Shown here piece after piece: positions 53,951-64,000 of a stretch of DNA of 64,000 nt. Each line of letters opens with the position of its first letter. The stretch's first letter is position 1. Position numbers and translations under genes: made by a program. Under the pieces are notes generated by a model. The model had not been told where the DNA came from and did no database searches. It saw nothing but the letters and a program-made list of their open reading frames with translations. Source of the DNA: Rutstroemia sp. NJR-2017a BVV2 (taxonomy: Eukaryota; Ascomycota; Leotiomycetes; Helotiales; Rutstroemiaceae); contig NJPS01000024.1 of assembly GCA_002946415.1 (NCBI GenBank), positions 310,001 through 374,000 on the forward strand, read 5' to 3'.

Positions 53951-56900
53951 TCACCTCGCCGGCATCATCCCATCCATCCAAACCCCCACCTCAACCATTA
54001 CCCCTTTCCTCCCTCCTCCATTCCCTCCCCCATTCCCTCCCTCTTCCTCCCCCTCAATCCCAACCCCCCTCCCCCGCATCTCCTCCACCGCCGCCCCCAT
54101 ATCCACATCCACCACATACGCGCCCCGCCCCCTCCCCACCTCGCTATCGAACCTGATCCGCGCAGAGCAATCCGAGAGATCGGTGCCGTTAACAACGATG
54201 CTGCAGATCTGCGGGTCGAAGGGGATATTCGCTTGGGGGGAGAGCAGGCAGAGGGTGAAGGTGCCGTGGAGGGGGAGGAGGGTGGTGTGTAGGGAGAGGA
54301 GGGGGGTTTGGTTTGGTGGGGGGTGGAGGGTAGTGGTGAGGAGGGATGAGGAGGGGAGGAGGAGCGTGGTGTGTCCTAGGGGAGTGGTTTGTAGGAGCGG
54401 AGAGCTGGGGGAAGAGGGGGGTTGTTGGGTACTGAGGACTGGGTGCGCGGTGAGTATGTCCCAGCCGGCGGGGGGGAGGGTGATAAGTATTTTAGTAGAG
54501 GGGGAAGAATCCACAGACAACGCCTGGGTAATTTTGCTTGATGCGAAAGACCGAATGATATATTCCTTCGCAGGATCAATCTCGGGAAAATCAGAAAGAC
54601 TTAGAATTTCAGAAATCGGTTTAGACGGATACGGATTAAACAGCCCGAGAACAGGCGTCCCGGAACAAATCGTCGTAGTGCTGATTTTCAAAATTCGATG
54701 TTCTTTGTCGCCAGCGTACGCGTATGCGGTTTTGCCGGGCCGGACGGGGAGGGTAATTCCAGGGGTTTTGGAGCCGGGGAGGGAGGATAGAGGGGGCGCG
54801 ATGATGGTGGAGAGGAGGTTGTTGTTGTGGTGGTTGGGAGTATCGGTGATGGAGATGAGGCCACCGGACAGGCAGCGGGCGGCGGCGTGGTAGGTTGAGA
54901 AGTCGGGATTTTGAGATTCGGATGGAGATGGAGCGGGCTTCATAGATGTGGTTTGGAACATGTCCCAGTCTGGGGTGATGCCGTCGAGATGGGTGGTTAG
55001 GAGGGAGGTGTGGGAGTTGGTGTGGATGTGCCTGGTTGTGTTAGTGGCAAGGAGGGGGTGGTGTGGGGGAGATGAGGTACCATGGGTGGGAATCGGGTTG
55101 GTTGGGCCAGAAGTCGTCGGAGTTGCGCATGGCGATTCTGTGCGTTGTGGATGATGGGTTCGAAGATAATAGAATTTCGGGAGAGAAGATGTTGGATGGG
55201 TACTGAGCCATACATGAAATCACCTTGTTCCCGAAATGCTTTGTTGCAGAGGCGTGAATAGCCGCTTGATAGGCAGGTATTAAGTCTCGTCTATCGGCTG
55301 AGTTCTTGATGTCGTCCAGTAACCCTTGGGTGTCTAGTTTGACTGCATTAACTCCGCAGTCAACCAGAAAGCTACTACGCATTAGCTTGAGGGCTTCGCT
55401 GTAGGAGCATGCAGCCCAAACTTACGAATAAAAGTCATCATAAAACCTCTGAACATCCACACTATCAATTACCCAGATTCCTTCCCCTTTCTTCATATCG
55501 ATCGATCTCAGTTTGTACTTCTTTCCAATCTCACTGTCTGGCTCAATCCCTCCCCAGTAACCGAAAACGCCGTGCCAGACGCCGATATTTTTTACCCAAG
55601 GGAACTCCTTTTTGATCTCCGATACTAACATTTTGAGGCTGTCTGGGAATGATTTCGAGGAGGCTTGAATGCTTGCCAAGCGGTGCTGGAAGATAGTGGA
55701 GCCATAAGGAACAACAGACTGCCAACCATCGTCTATGATAATTGTGGAGGGGTAAATGTCTGATGCATTCAGGTCATGGAGGGCAGCCATGAATGAGCTA
55801 TACGTCAGCTCAGGACCAAGTGAGTTCCAGGTACAATATATGAGTCCATTATGAAAGTCATCTTGCGTCAGAGACTCTGCCTTGATTCCCCCTTTCAGAG
55901 GGTAGCCTTTGTCTGAGCATGGCTTTGTTGCTGCGCCTTGACTTATCAGCGCTTTTGTTCGTGCCATCACCATTTCAATGCCTTCTTCTATCGTGTCACC
56001 AATTGCGCATATCAAGAGCCCGTCTTTTGGGGTCATTTCATCATTCCTTCCTAGTGCAATGATGTTCCCTGCGTCATCTGACTTCACAGTCATCACAACC
56101 CCGTCGGTGCTCACAGCTAGCACCACGAAATGATAACCATCATTTCTCAAGAATGAGAGGAGAATTGCTTCTTCATCCAGATCCAGTTTTGAAAATCCAT
56201 GTCGAGGACATAACCAGAAGTTCGATTGTCGGACAAGCGCAAAGTACCTGGTGAAAGAGGTTGGGAGACCAACAACGAATTGCTCAAAGAAAGGCTCCTG
56301 GGACGACGATGCTGGTATTGGAATGGAGATTGTCCATAGCGAGGCCGTTGATGAGTCGGGTACATGTGTTTCAATCCTACAGCCTGGGGAGATGCCATGG
56401 ATATAATATCCCAAGGGGGTGGTCAATGCAGTTGGAGTTGATGGACGTTTAAAAATGAGCTCCCCATCGCCCAATTCGTCAGGGCCATCTTTCACCCATA
56501 TCCAATCCGCCTCTCCTTTTCGCCGATACTTCACCGTGAAATTGAAGCAATTGCTCCTATCTGTCCAGTTGAAAAGAGTATTGGTGAAAGTAAGTGGTGG
56601 TTGCTCGTGATGCGGGGTGTTGGCTTCGAAGGATGACGTAATCGGATTCGGATGGCTGTCATTGAGCTTCGTTCTTCTCAGTACAGTTATCCAAAACAAT
56701 TCGCGTGCATGTTAATACTTACTACTTCGATTAGTCCATCCGTCTCGTTAAGGTCCAATTGTTCCCATTCTCGACTATGGGTGCCGTTGTGCCAAAGAGC
56801 CACGTCCCAGCCTGTCTCTTCGGCGCCGCCCTCGGGGAACAAAACGACTGTGATAGGCAGCTGTGTACCACGTTAGCAGGACGGCCTTTCAAATCGGGAT

Positions 56901-56990
56901 GATGATCGCCAATGCTAATATTCGTACCGAGTCATCATCATGAATGGTTGTTTGTCCTAAGATTGGATCACAGACGACTCGAGCGGACAT
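53951..56990 (-). CDS. GH36 raffinose synthase/alpha-galactosidase (Sip1 family)
   Basis: Exons 56990-56928, 56860-56723, 56666-55426, 55371-55081, 55031-53951; 937 residues. It starts MSARVVCDPILGQTTIHDDD without a signal peptide, so it is likely intracellular. The N-terminal beta domain includes GWDVALWHNGTHSREWEQLD. The catalytic barrel has GLIYCTWNSLGPELTYSSF, IIIDDGWQS, NIGVWHGVFGYWGG, the nucleophile Asp in AVKLDTQG and, across the last intron, the presumed acid Asp in GITPDWDMFQT. The C-terminal domain is Ser/Pro-rich and ends with a Gly/Glu tract. The raffinose synthase family cleaves or transfers alpha-galactosyl groups; here a galactosidase role on plant oligosaccharides is inferred. 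Confidence 0.9.
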
Positions 56991-57688
56991 TATCCGTTTA
57001 TCCTGATCTGTCCCTTTTGGTGCAGTTGGTCATTTGTATATCATAAACGCGGAGTCTAAGGTCGGTCTTTCGGTAGGAAGAATCATCACAGCCTAAGTGG
57101 GCTAGTCTTTTTCGATCCCACTCCTGAGTTCTGACCCCGCCCCCGGCTCCGCCCCGCTAAGATAATAATGGGTTCGAGAAACACAGAGCGACGACTGTGA
57201 CCTCGCGTACAGTAAGACAGGAGTTTAGGGGTTCAAATCTACCATAGTGATATTGAGCAGAGGTACAGCACCATTCCATACACTGTCGGTCAGCTATTCG
57301 TCACACATGGAAGCAGCATTCTTCGTTGTTAGTTTTCTAGCACAAGCAATACTTAATTTCTCGCACGACGGGGCTTCACTGAAGGCTCACTTTCTTGTTT
57401 TATCCAGCCGGTTACTATCACCACCATATGTTTGGTACTGTTCTGGAAGGTTACTGTCTACTTTCTCCTTGATGCTTCTGAAGGTGGTTTTAAAAATCTC
57501 GCATTTAATTGAATTTGCTAACTTAGGAATATGTGTGTAAAATCACGCTCTAACTCAATCCCCTTTCAGGAATAAGGTTTATCCAGAAACCATCTTAAAC
57601 GTGTAATTACCTCCCTCTAACTGAATATTTCATATCAGATGTGCGAGTTGCGCACTCCACCGCTGGATACGGTCCTCTGCCGGATTTT
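56991..57688. other. GH36 promoter side, no supported gene
   Basis: About 700 bp. Contains a GC-rich strip (cgccccc...ccgcccc, 57140-57158) likely in the GH36 promoter. A 97-codon ORF at 57247-57540 does not begin with ATG and is hydrophobic without known motifs. A tRNA-like segment was checked and rejected. Confidence 0.4.
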
Positions 57689-58321
57689 CTACATGTTTCG
57701 GGGTTGCCGCAAGCCAAGTTTTTTTTTTGACTGGGGTAGTTCCATGGTATGAATGACATGGAAACCTGCATCTTCGAATGCTCTTTGGTCTTTAACATTC
57801 TCGACATCAGCAAATACAAGCTCCTCTGCGCCAAATTCTACAGTGGGTTCGTATGATGGACGGGGTGCGAGATGACTCGGATCTTCTGGCAGGCTCCACC
57901 AAAATTTCATAAAAGCTTGTATGAGCTCAGTAGAATATGTACTCTCTTTCATATCGGGGTTAAAAGCGCTTGTAAACATAGGCCAGCTTTTCATGAATTT
58001 CAACCCAATATCGCCGATAAATTTGTCCGGGTCCTCGGTTCCGTCGTCTTTTCGACCAAAAACGGCCAGGACGATTCGAGAAATGTATTTTGGTGCATTA
58101 ATTTCGATCTTGAGACTTTCCACGTTCTTGCTGACAGTTGCTGGATTCAACTTCGAGGTCTCCTTCAAAAACTGTTCGTATTTCTCAACATCAGAGGATC
58201 GGTATGGGCGAACGATGAAGTGCTCGGTGATGATAGGTAGAGGAAGATCGCTCTTGATAACTTTGCGGGGTGAGGTACGGATGACCGGAGCACGAGGATG
58301 AATGTGAACCTGAGGAGGCAT
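57689..58321 (-). CDS. GNAT-like acetyltransferase, divergent
   Basis: Intronless, 210 residues. The GNAT pattern is visible: LPIITEHFIVRPYRSSDVEK (strand 1), KFIGDIGLKFMKSWPMFTSA (strands 3-4), ELIQAFMKFWWSLPEDP (helix after the CoA loop) and ENVKDQRAFEDAGFHVIHTM (last helix-strand). The acetyl-CoA pyrophosphate loop, usually R/Q-x-x-G-x-G/A as in 'GQGYATE', reads MKESTYSTE here and lacks both glycines. CoA binding may be altered or lost. The substrate is unknown. Upstream the leader carries a 40-bp-spaced direct repeat. Confidence 0.65.
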   Translation of the reverse strand: MPPQVHIHPRAPVIRTSPRKVIKSDLPLPIITEHFIVRPYRSSDVEKYEQFLKETSKLNPATVSKNVESLKIEINAPKYISRIVLAVFGRKDDGTEDPDKFIGDIGLKFMKSWPMFTSAFNPDMKESTYSTELIQAFMKFWWSLPEDPSHLAPRPSYEPTVEFGAEELVFADVENVKDQRAFEDAGFHVIHTMELPQSKKKLGLRQPRNM

Positions 58322-58851
58322 TTTGGACTGCTTGAACGAATATTGAGGAGTTGCTTGACTGTTTGGCCTGCTTGAACGAATATTGAAAAGTTGCTTGAAT
58401 GTGAAAAATAAAGATTGCAGATATGTCTATAGCAACTAAAGCGAAGAAGGCCAATTTATAGGCCATCTTGAGGCATTTTTGATACTTCGTGACGTGACGC
58501 AGGGACGCTGATTCAAAGGAAAACAAGACATACAGGAAACAGCACTGTGATTGACTTGCCAACACTTTTCTGTAGTGAATCATACGCGAAAAGTTTCTTT
58601 GTTTGATGAACTACTCCTAAACAGAATCTTTTTTCTGTGGTCAAATAAAAGACGTTTCTCTGATGTAGAATGACCTGAAGTACCGCTCGTGCTCTACGAG
58701 TCACACTTCTTACATATCTCATTTTTCAGCCTTTTTAATTATTCACAGTCAATTATTTTCGTTTGAGGGGCTCACTGAGAAAGTACAACCACGAGAGTAG
58801 AGAGCCCGGCTGAGAACCCGAACTTCTTCTGAGCTTCATACACGAACAGTT
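58322..58851. other. Divergent upstream region with direct repeat
   Basis: About 530 bp between the GNAT-like gene and the next plus-strand gene. Contains a 29-bp direct repeat (58330-58398). No gene supported. Confidence 0.4.
58330..58398 (+). repeat. 29-bp direct repeat with 40-bp spacing
   Basis: gcttgaacgaatattga at 58330 returns at 58370, and the following gttgcttga is also repeated, with two mismatches between the copies. It lies just ahead of the GNAT-like ATG, in its leader. Confidence 0.8.
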
Positions 58852-59613
58852 ATGTCACCAACCCAAGAATTTCAGTCCGAGGAGGTTAGAAACGGAGAGT
58901 CAACAGGGTTACTAAAATATACCAAGGACTGCAACCGTTATCAACAAGCAATCATCAAGCGTAAAGAGCTACTGAATGAAGCTGAAAGCTATATATCGAG
59001 GCACAAGATCTGTCTCATGGACAGATTAACACGGAAAAAGAACGAAATGAGAGACTATATCGAGGAAGCCATGTTAGAATTGATGGAAAAAGCGATAATA
59101 GACTTGGATCTTACGATGGCCGAGTTCGTCGACAGAATAATGTGGTGGCGGTACATTGCACGGTTGATAGCAGAGAAATATATGATTTCAAATCCTAGTG
59201 GTCCTAAATTGTCATTTGGAACAAGTGACCTTTCTCTTTCTTGGCAGAGGCTGCAAGTCATACGCAAAGCACCTGAATGGTCGAGATATACAGGGCAGTT
59301 TCCTATAGATGCAAAAGAGTTCTGGAATATTGCTTGGAGGAATCACAGGAAAAACATCCTACCAGAAATGACTGAAGCGACGAAATGGCTCATTTTCGCC
59401 GATATTGACAACTTTACCACGAAAGAACTGGTTAAGAAAGATAAGATCTCATTTCAGATAACCTCAGAAGACTGCTATGCGATTGCGGTTGGTATGGATT
59501 ACAGAGATTTGGAGAACAGCGAGAAATTCTTACCTTGGATTAATACCCCTGCCGCTGATGTTGACGACAAAGCTTTCGATGAACACATGGCATTTACTTT
59601 TGACTTCGAATGA
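58852..59613 (+). CDS. Orphan protein, helical, with local paralogue
   Basis: Intronless, 253 residues, ATG in MSPTQEFQSEEVRNGESTG. Highly charged and predicted mainly helical: KRKELLNEAESYISRHKICL, LTRKKNEMRDYIEEAMLELM, TMAEFVDRIMWWRYIARLIA. The C-terminus has FQITSEDCYAIAVGMDYRDL followed by ENSEKFLPWINTP. No signal peptide or membrane helix. I do not recognise the family. The last part resembles the protein encoded at 60625-61460 (ITMEDRLALMHAADYRTMEN PRKFLDYI), so the two are probably diverged tandem duplicates. Confidence 0.65.
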   Translation: MSPTQEFQSEEVRNGESTGLLKYTKDCNRYQQAIIKRKELLNEAESYISRHKICLMDRLTRKKNEMRDYIEEAMLELMEKAIIDLDLTMAEFVDRIMWWRYIARLIAEKYMISNPSGPKLSFGTSDLSLSWQRLQVIRKAPEWSRYTGQFPIDAKEFWNIAWRNHRKNILPEMTEATKWLIFADIDNFTTKELVKKDKISFQITSEDCYAIAVGMDYRDLENSEKFLPWINTPAADVDDKAFDEHMAFTFDFE

Positions 59614-60624
59614 TGGGTCAGAAACTATTAATTGATTACCTTTACATTTGAACTTAAGAACTACCAATGGAATTACGCGTTGAAGCTTATGCTATAACGT
59701 TGACTTGCAAGATGACAGTCTCGGAACCAGCGATGACTTCTGTCTAATGACTCCTGAAGCCTGAATTCTTGACCTTCAACATGAATCAGATCCATTTTAT
59801 TTCGGGAGAAAAGCCATCCATATCTCTAAGCTACAGGAACCTTAAAATAGCATTATAGCACATGGTTTCCTCACACTCGTTACCACATACTTCCTATATC
59901 TCATGCAATCACCTCTAGAATATGACCATCTTTCAAACACAGAATGATTCGCACAAGTTCCATGATAGCCTATATACTCTTTACAGAAACTTCAACCCAA
60001 TGGATATGAAGAATGGGTTCTTTATATCCATTCCGTGAGTCCGTTGCACATCGAGCACCGTGCATGATGCATGGGGGAGGGCAGCTGAGTGGGATATCTA
60101 ACATCCCTTTCGGACTTCTCGCTGCATCTAATCACTTAGTTTATGATATATGACGTCTTTGAAGTACTTGATTGGATAACATGCATCTAGTAGGCAAACT
60201 GTCCACTAACTTTTCTCACATTCACAGCTAGGTATTCAACGCATTCTCCGAACAACAGCGAGTGGAATTGCTCAATAAAGAATCAGTCAACAGCAACATG
60301 TTCATTCACAGAATAAACAATAAGTAGCACCCTTGTATCTGAGCGGTAGAAGACTATTAGAGGAGCAGCTTTCGCCTTTGAGATATGTTTTATTGATCCA
60401 TCACCAGCTCAACTTGAATATCAAACTACCAACCACCTGCACACCGCGGGAAGTTTTCCATAGCATTAGTCTGGATCATTACCAACGCGATTATCTCTGC
60501 TACCGCGCGTTAGGACGACAGCAGTACTTCTATCCAGCTCAGAAGTTAATTCAGCTTTCAACCTCGTTCTCTGAATCGCATAAGCGGTCAAAATAAACAT
60601 TCCAGTTCCAGCGGCGTCGGACAC
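59614..60624. other. Intergenic between orphan paralogues
   Basis: About 1 kb, AT-rich. An 87-codon ORF (60333-60596) lacks an ATG start and does not join the next gene in an obvious way. The missing first exon of the next gene may lie here. Confidence 0.35.
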
Positions 60625-61460
60625 TTGCAGTCGCAAGAAAATCCGTACATTCCGCCGTACAAACTTGAAAATGAGGCGGCGATCGAATCGATTCGCCGTG
60701 ATTTAGAAGAACGCGAGATTGAGATTGAAGAAGCACGTTGCGGTAGTGTCGAGGAGATAGATCTACTTCTATTTCTCGACAAGTATTATTTACCTGTTCT
60801 ATATACTGAGTTAGTCTTGTGGGAGGTTAGGCCGGAAGACGCTATTCCCCGCTTGCCTTTTTCATTTCAGACTAGGTGCGCAAATACCTTAACCAGGATC
60901 TACCAGTTCCTCCACCTAAAGAATCCAATGCTGATACGTTTTCGCGACTTGGCGCCTCGATACGAAGTTTTATTACCCCAGCGTGACTACGCTGCTAAGA
61001 GAGCAAGCTTCAAGCGGTACATCGAGAGTGCTTGGACGGAAGCCACTGAAAATTTGCCGTATGATATCCCAACTGCTATGGAGGATGTTAAACTATGGGA
61101 AATTGCACGAGTGTTATCATATACCGCACCAGATCATCTTCGTGCTTCATATAGCACCGAGGACGGCTATCCATATTTCATGCCTCCAATGATTTCGTAT
61201 AGTTCAAAACTATCGTCAGTGAGGACTTCCCAAAATGAAGCGACGTGAAGAAACCTTCGAAGAAAATAACTATGGAGGATCGCCTAGCACTTATGCATGC
61301 TGCAGACTATCGAACGATGGAAAATCCTCGCAAGTTTCTGGATTATATTCATTCTTCTGTTCACAATGCTGGAGAGACAACTCAGACAGGTAGAAGCGAC
61401 AATCTTGAGACATTCTCAATAAATCGTTTTTTGACAAGACTGTCTGACTGCTTCTCATAA
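60625..61460 (+). CDS. Orphan paralogue, start unresolved, possibly decayed
   Basis: An open frame from about 60550 (after a TAA at 60547) to 61248 has no ATG until deep inside; the boundary given is nominal. It encodes PYIPPYKLENEAAIESIRRD, LWEVRPEDAIPRLPFSFQTR and IESAWTEATENLPYDIPTAM. A second frame (61245-61460) continues KKITMEDRLALMHAADYRTM, matching the C-terminus of the 58852 gene. Removing a 44-bp gtatag...tgaag segment would join the two frames, but that intron would be shorter than most here. So this is either a gene with an undetected first exon and a tiny intron, or a paralogue broken by a frameshift. Confidence 0.4.
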
Positions 61461-63122
61461 CTACTACGGTCCATGGCCGTTGAAAAGACGAGTAGATGCC
61501 ACGCTGTTGGAACACTCTCAATAGCTCGTCTCTCTCACTATACTATATGGCTTCTTGTCACACCTACTACCCTCGTTATTTTTTTCATTGGGTAAGATGC
61601 TCAATTCGCTGTTAGGTAGTTGTTTGTAGGAACTCCAAAATCAAGTATGGATTTATATATACTGCCCTATCCCTATTCTTACACCTTCAGATCAGTATAA
61701 TAAGATCGGTTAATACTCTTGAAAATGGGCCGGGAAAGCCCTTCCGTCTTCTGTATATTACGAACATTGTACTGAAACCACTGGAACCACTCGAACCTCC
61801 GAACCAGTATCTCTGTGATCATATCAAAAGCAAATCATCGAATGCCGAGACGACGCATCCGGCTATGAACACCCCTCGACCAACAAATCGCAAAGGGGCC
61901 GAAGCAGTATTGCTAACAGGTTAAGAAATTTCGATACCCCACCAGTCCTACTGATATCTCCAGGTAAATGGTCAATACTTTGAGCATAGTTGACCACCGC
62001 AAGCCAGCAAATTGTTACAGTGACGAGGAGAAATTCTGCTTCGCCGACGGGAAGCTCTAGATTAAGCGCATGAAAGGCTATTCAAGTGAATACCAGGTCA
62101 TTGCCGAGCACCTTTATATCAATTCTTTATCCAATACATTGGCTTGTGCATGACAACGACGACTACAAAGAAGTAGCGAGAACGAGGGCTGCTCACTCGT
62201 TCAGTAGAAACACGAACCTCAGAAAGAAGTATTAACCTGAGTTATTTGTTTTAAAAAGGGGGCAAACAATGATTGTTTCTTCACCATCAACAGACTGTGA
62301 TGATCATGCTAATCAGACCAGTCTTGGAAACGTGATCCGCGAATGAAGGTTTGAACTGTAGATGAAGGTGACTTGATTCGCCCGTGAATAGATCCAGATC
62401 TGATCCACAATTATTAAATAACGCAGCTATTCGGGAAGACACAGTGAGAACTAAAGGTTGGTATTGAGAAGAAAATCACGACTTGCGAGCTCATCATTGG
62501 CGGGATTTTAAACCTACGATACTGTTGTGTTATATCGCAGGCTGTTGTGTAAATTATTAGTAGGGACCTTCGATATGTTCGCCGCCAGGGGTGTACCTGT
62601 ACTGTAGGCTTCAGCAGAAATATTTACGGGTTGTGCTAGTACTAAAATGATGGTATTGTTTTCTGTGGACGAGGAAGCCTAGAATTCAACATTAAGTGTG
62701 TCCCTTACTGGTTCAGGTTAGTTGAGCCTTTCAATCCGGAGGAAGAAGATGAACCTCTATGTCGGCAACCTCTTCCGTTGTCGTAGTCTATCTGAGTGCA
62801 TTTGTACCGCAAACATCATCTGCTTCCGCAATTTCATTGGCTGAATCCGATGCTTTTCATTCATGTGCACAACAAATTCTAGGAATTGTTCGGTAATTGT
62901 TGCGACGACGAGAAAGTATTCACTTGCTCCTAAACTTATATAAATATAGCCAATCCCCCCTTTAAGTTTGTAGAAGTTCCAACAGCATATTCCACTAAAC
63001 GGATCCTCAAAAAGTTCCGACACCATCGATATTCAAATATATCTTACCAGGCCCTTTAGTCTTTGCAACTCACAGACGTTCTCGATTTCAAGTAGACCCA
63101 CTTCTTACTACCAAGTATTCCA
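61461..63122. other. AT-rich intergenic, no supported gene
   Basis: About 1.66 kb. A minus-strand 89-codon ORF starting at ATG 63026 (MVSELFEDPFSGICCWNFYK) is weakly protein-like and could be a small gene or remnant, but nothing else supports it. No repeats were noticed. Confidence 0.35.
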
Positions 63123-64000
63123 ATGCCTACAGGTATAGCAACACCCGGCCTCTATTTCGTGAGGGAAAACCTGCTTAGTTGTATGGAATCAGAGGTTCGT
63201 GCTCGAAATATCCACCGCTTCCAATTTTCTGAATATACCCTTCAAAGAGGACTTAGCAATGCCTGTGCCGAGAGGCTATTGGATAAATGGACCAGCTTGA
63301 CTCATGAGAAGAGTACCCCAGCCCTGGAATTCTCTGCCAGATTCTTCAGGGTTGAATGGGGGAGAATGATTAAAAAAAGAATGAAGGTAAAATCAAAGTC
63401 GAGAGAGGATGTACTAGGCGATATATACGATAGCTTCTTCGGAATGTTTCATGAAAAGGCCGAGAATGCTGGACTGGCTCAAGAGAACAGTATAGCTAAC
63501 AACATATATGATAATACCCACTGGCAGCAGTATATCTCAGCCTGGGAAGATTCAGATCTACCTGTCGCCAATACTTACGGAAGTGTGCAGGATCAATCTG
63601 GTTATCAACAGAAACCGAATGATGCAGGCGACGCTGAAGGATGGTCAGATAATGATCAGACCTGCTTCTTCGAAGATGCATATGAAGCTGGGGGATACGG
63701 GATTCCAACAGAGCCGAACATCCCTACTTCAAATAAGTCAGTTGCTTCTGTTCCCTTGGAGACCCTCTATCATCCTGAAAGTAACCCTGGAACAGGCCTT
63801 TCGTCTGAAACCTTGAACTACTGCCCGGGTACCCCAAACCATGCATCATCACTTGATATACCGACTTCAGGTGGTGCCAGTGTCGAAATTCAGAGTATGG
63901 ATGCTTTGTTCCATCAAGGAGGCTCTATGCCTTTACAAGCTCCACCAGGATATGGAGGCTTCCAAGGCGCAATGCTATGGCCAAGCGAATTGGCGAGTCA
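63123..64000 (+). CDS. Orphan protein, 3'-truncated by window edge
   Basis: An ATG at 63123 opens a frame that stays open for 292 codons to the edge of the window. I read it codon by codon and found no stop. It starts MPTGIATPGLYFVRENLLSC, has a compact charged part (RFQFSEYTLQRGLSNACAER, EFSARFFRVEWGRMIKKRMK) up to about residue 125, then a Ser/Pro/Gly/Asn-rich, acidic, disordered tail (SDNDQTCFFEDAYEAGGYG). No signal peptide. I recognise no domain; a basic folded head with an acidic disordered tail would suit a nuclear regulator, which is speculation. Confidence 0.65.
   Translation, partial: MPTGIATPGLYFVRENLLSCMESEVRARNIHRFQFSEYTLQRGLSNACAERLLDKWTSLTHEKSTPALEFSARFFRVEWGRMIKKRMKVKSKSREDVLGDIYDSFFGMFHEKAENAGLAQENSIANNIYDNTHWQQYISAWEDSDLPVANTYGSVQDQSGYQQKPNDAGDAEGWSDNDQTCFFEDAYEAGGYGIPTEPNIPTSNKSVASVPLETLYHPESNPGTGLSSETLNYCPGTPNHASSLDIPTSGGASVEIQSMDALFHQGGSMPLQAPPGYGGFQGAMLWPSELAS

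Noticed and set aside
53832..54893. 353-codon plus-strand ORF
   Set aside because: It lies antisense to the C-terminal exon of the GH36 gene; its translation is low-complexity Pro/Gly/Arg with no domain, while the minus strand has GH36 motifs and matching splice sites.
57150..57245. Possible tRNA: gggttcgag and ggggttcaaatct look like T-loops
   Set aside because: No acceptor, D or anticodon stems could be paired at the right distances on either strand.
1..64000. CRISPR arrays, bacterial operons or integrated viral genomes
   Set aside because: No regularly spaced direct repeats with unique spacers, no viral or retroelement reading frames such as reverse transcriptase or transposase were recognised; all recognised genes have fungal family and intron features.

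Overview
The window looks like nuclear DNA of a filamentous ascomycete (Pezizomycotina). Genes sit on both strands and are interrupted by short GT...AG introns, mostly 45-140 bp. The families are typical of this group: a SAT4-type rhodopsin-domain protein, 2EXR, MYND/DUF4470, an ankyrin STAND-like protein, an AAP-type leader peptide ahead of the arginine-specific carbamoyl-phosphate synthase, and plant cell-wall hydrolases. The enzyme set suggests a plant-associated Leotiomycete-like fungus, but that is a guess. No rRNA, tRNA, CRISPR array or bacterial operon was seen. Exon structures were read from splice signals and reading frame, not from transcripts.

Layout, 1-13.6 kb: partial cyclin-L-like gene (-), nicotinamide riboside kinase (-), ETF beta subunit (+), a doubtful small gene (+), a nine-exon SAT4 membrane protein (+), an Acinus-like SAP/RRM protein (+), then the arginine attenuator peptide uORF and CPA1 (+). 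13.8-19.3 kb: a head-to-head pectin pair, pectin methylesterase (-) and a GH28 xylogalacturonan hydrolase-like enzyme (+). 19.9-24.7 kb: three co-directional genes (-) for an alpha/beta-barrel protein, a luciferase-like flavin monooxygenase and an MDR oxidoreductase. 24.7-30.7 kb: gene-poor and AT-rich, with a secreted protein, a MITE-like element, a palindrome cluster and an unusual GH10 protein.

30.9-42.7 kb: MYND/DUF4470 protein (-), CCCH plus RBR ubiquitin ligase (+), DapA-family aldolase (-), 2EXR protein (-), ArfGAP (-). 43.1-47.7 kb: a large ankyrin gene with almost identical 99-bp repeats, bracketed by an 85-bp inverted repeat. 48.2-57 kb: two-RRM protein (-), TAH18 diflavin reductase (+), GH36 raffinose synthase/alpha-galactosidase (-). 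57.7-64 kb: GNAT-like protein (-), two related orphan genes (+), and an orphan gene running off the right edge (+).

Themes: pectin and hemicellulose breakdown (PME, GH28, GH10, GH36, and possibly the aldolase for galacturonate catabolism), translational control of arginine synthesis, redox and Fe-S biogenesis (TAH18, ETF, NRK), and a possibly mobile immune-like ankyrin locus, which is the most interesting item here.
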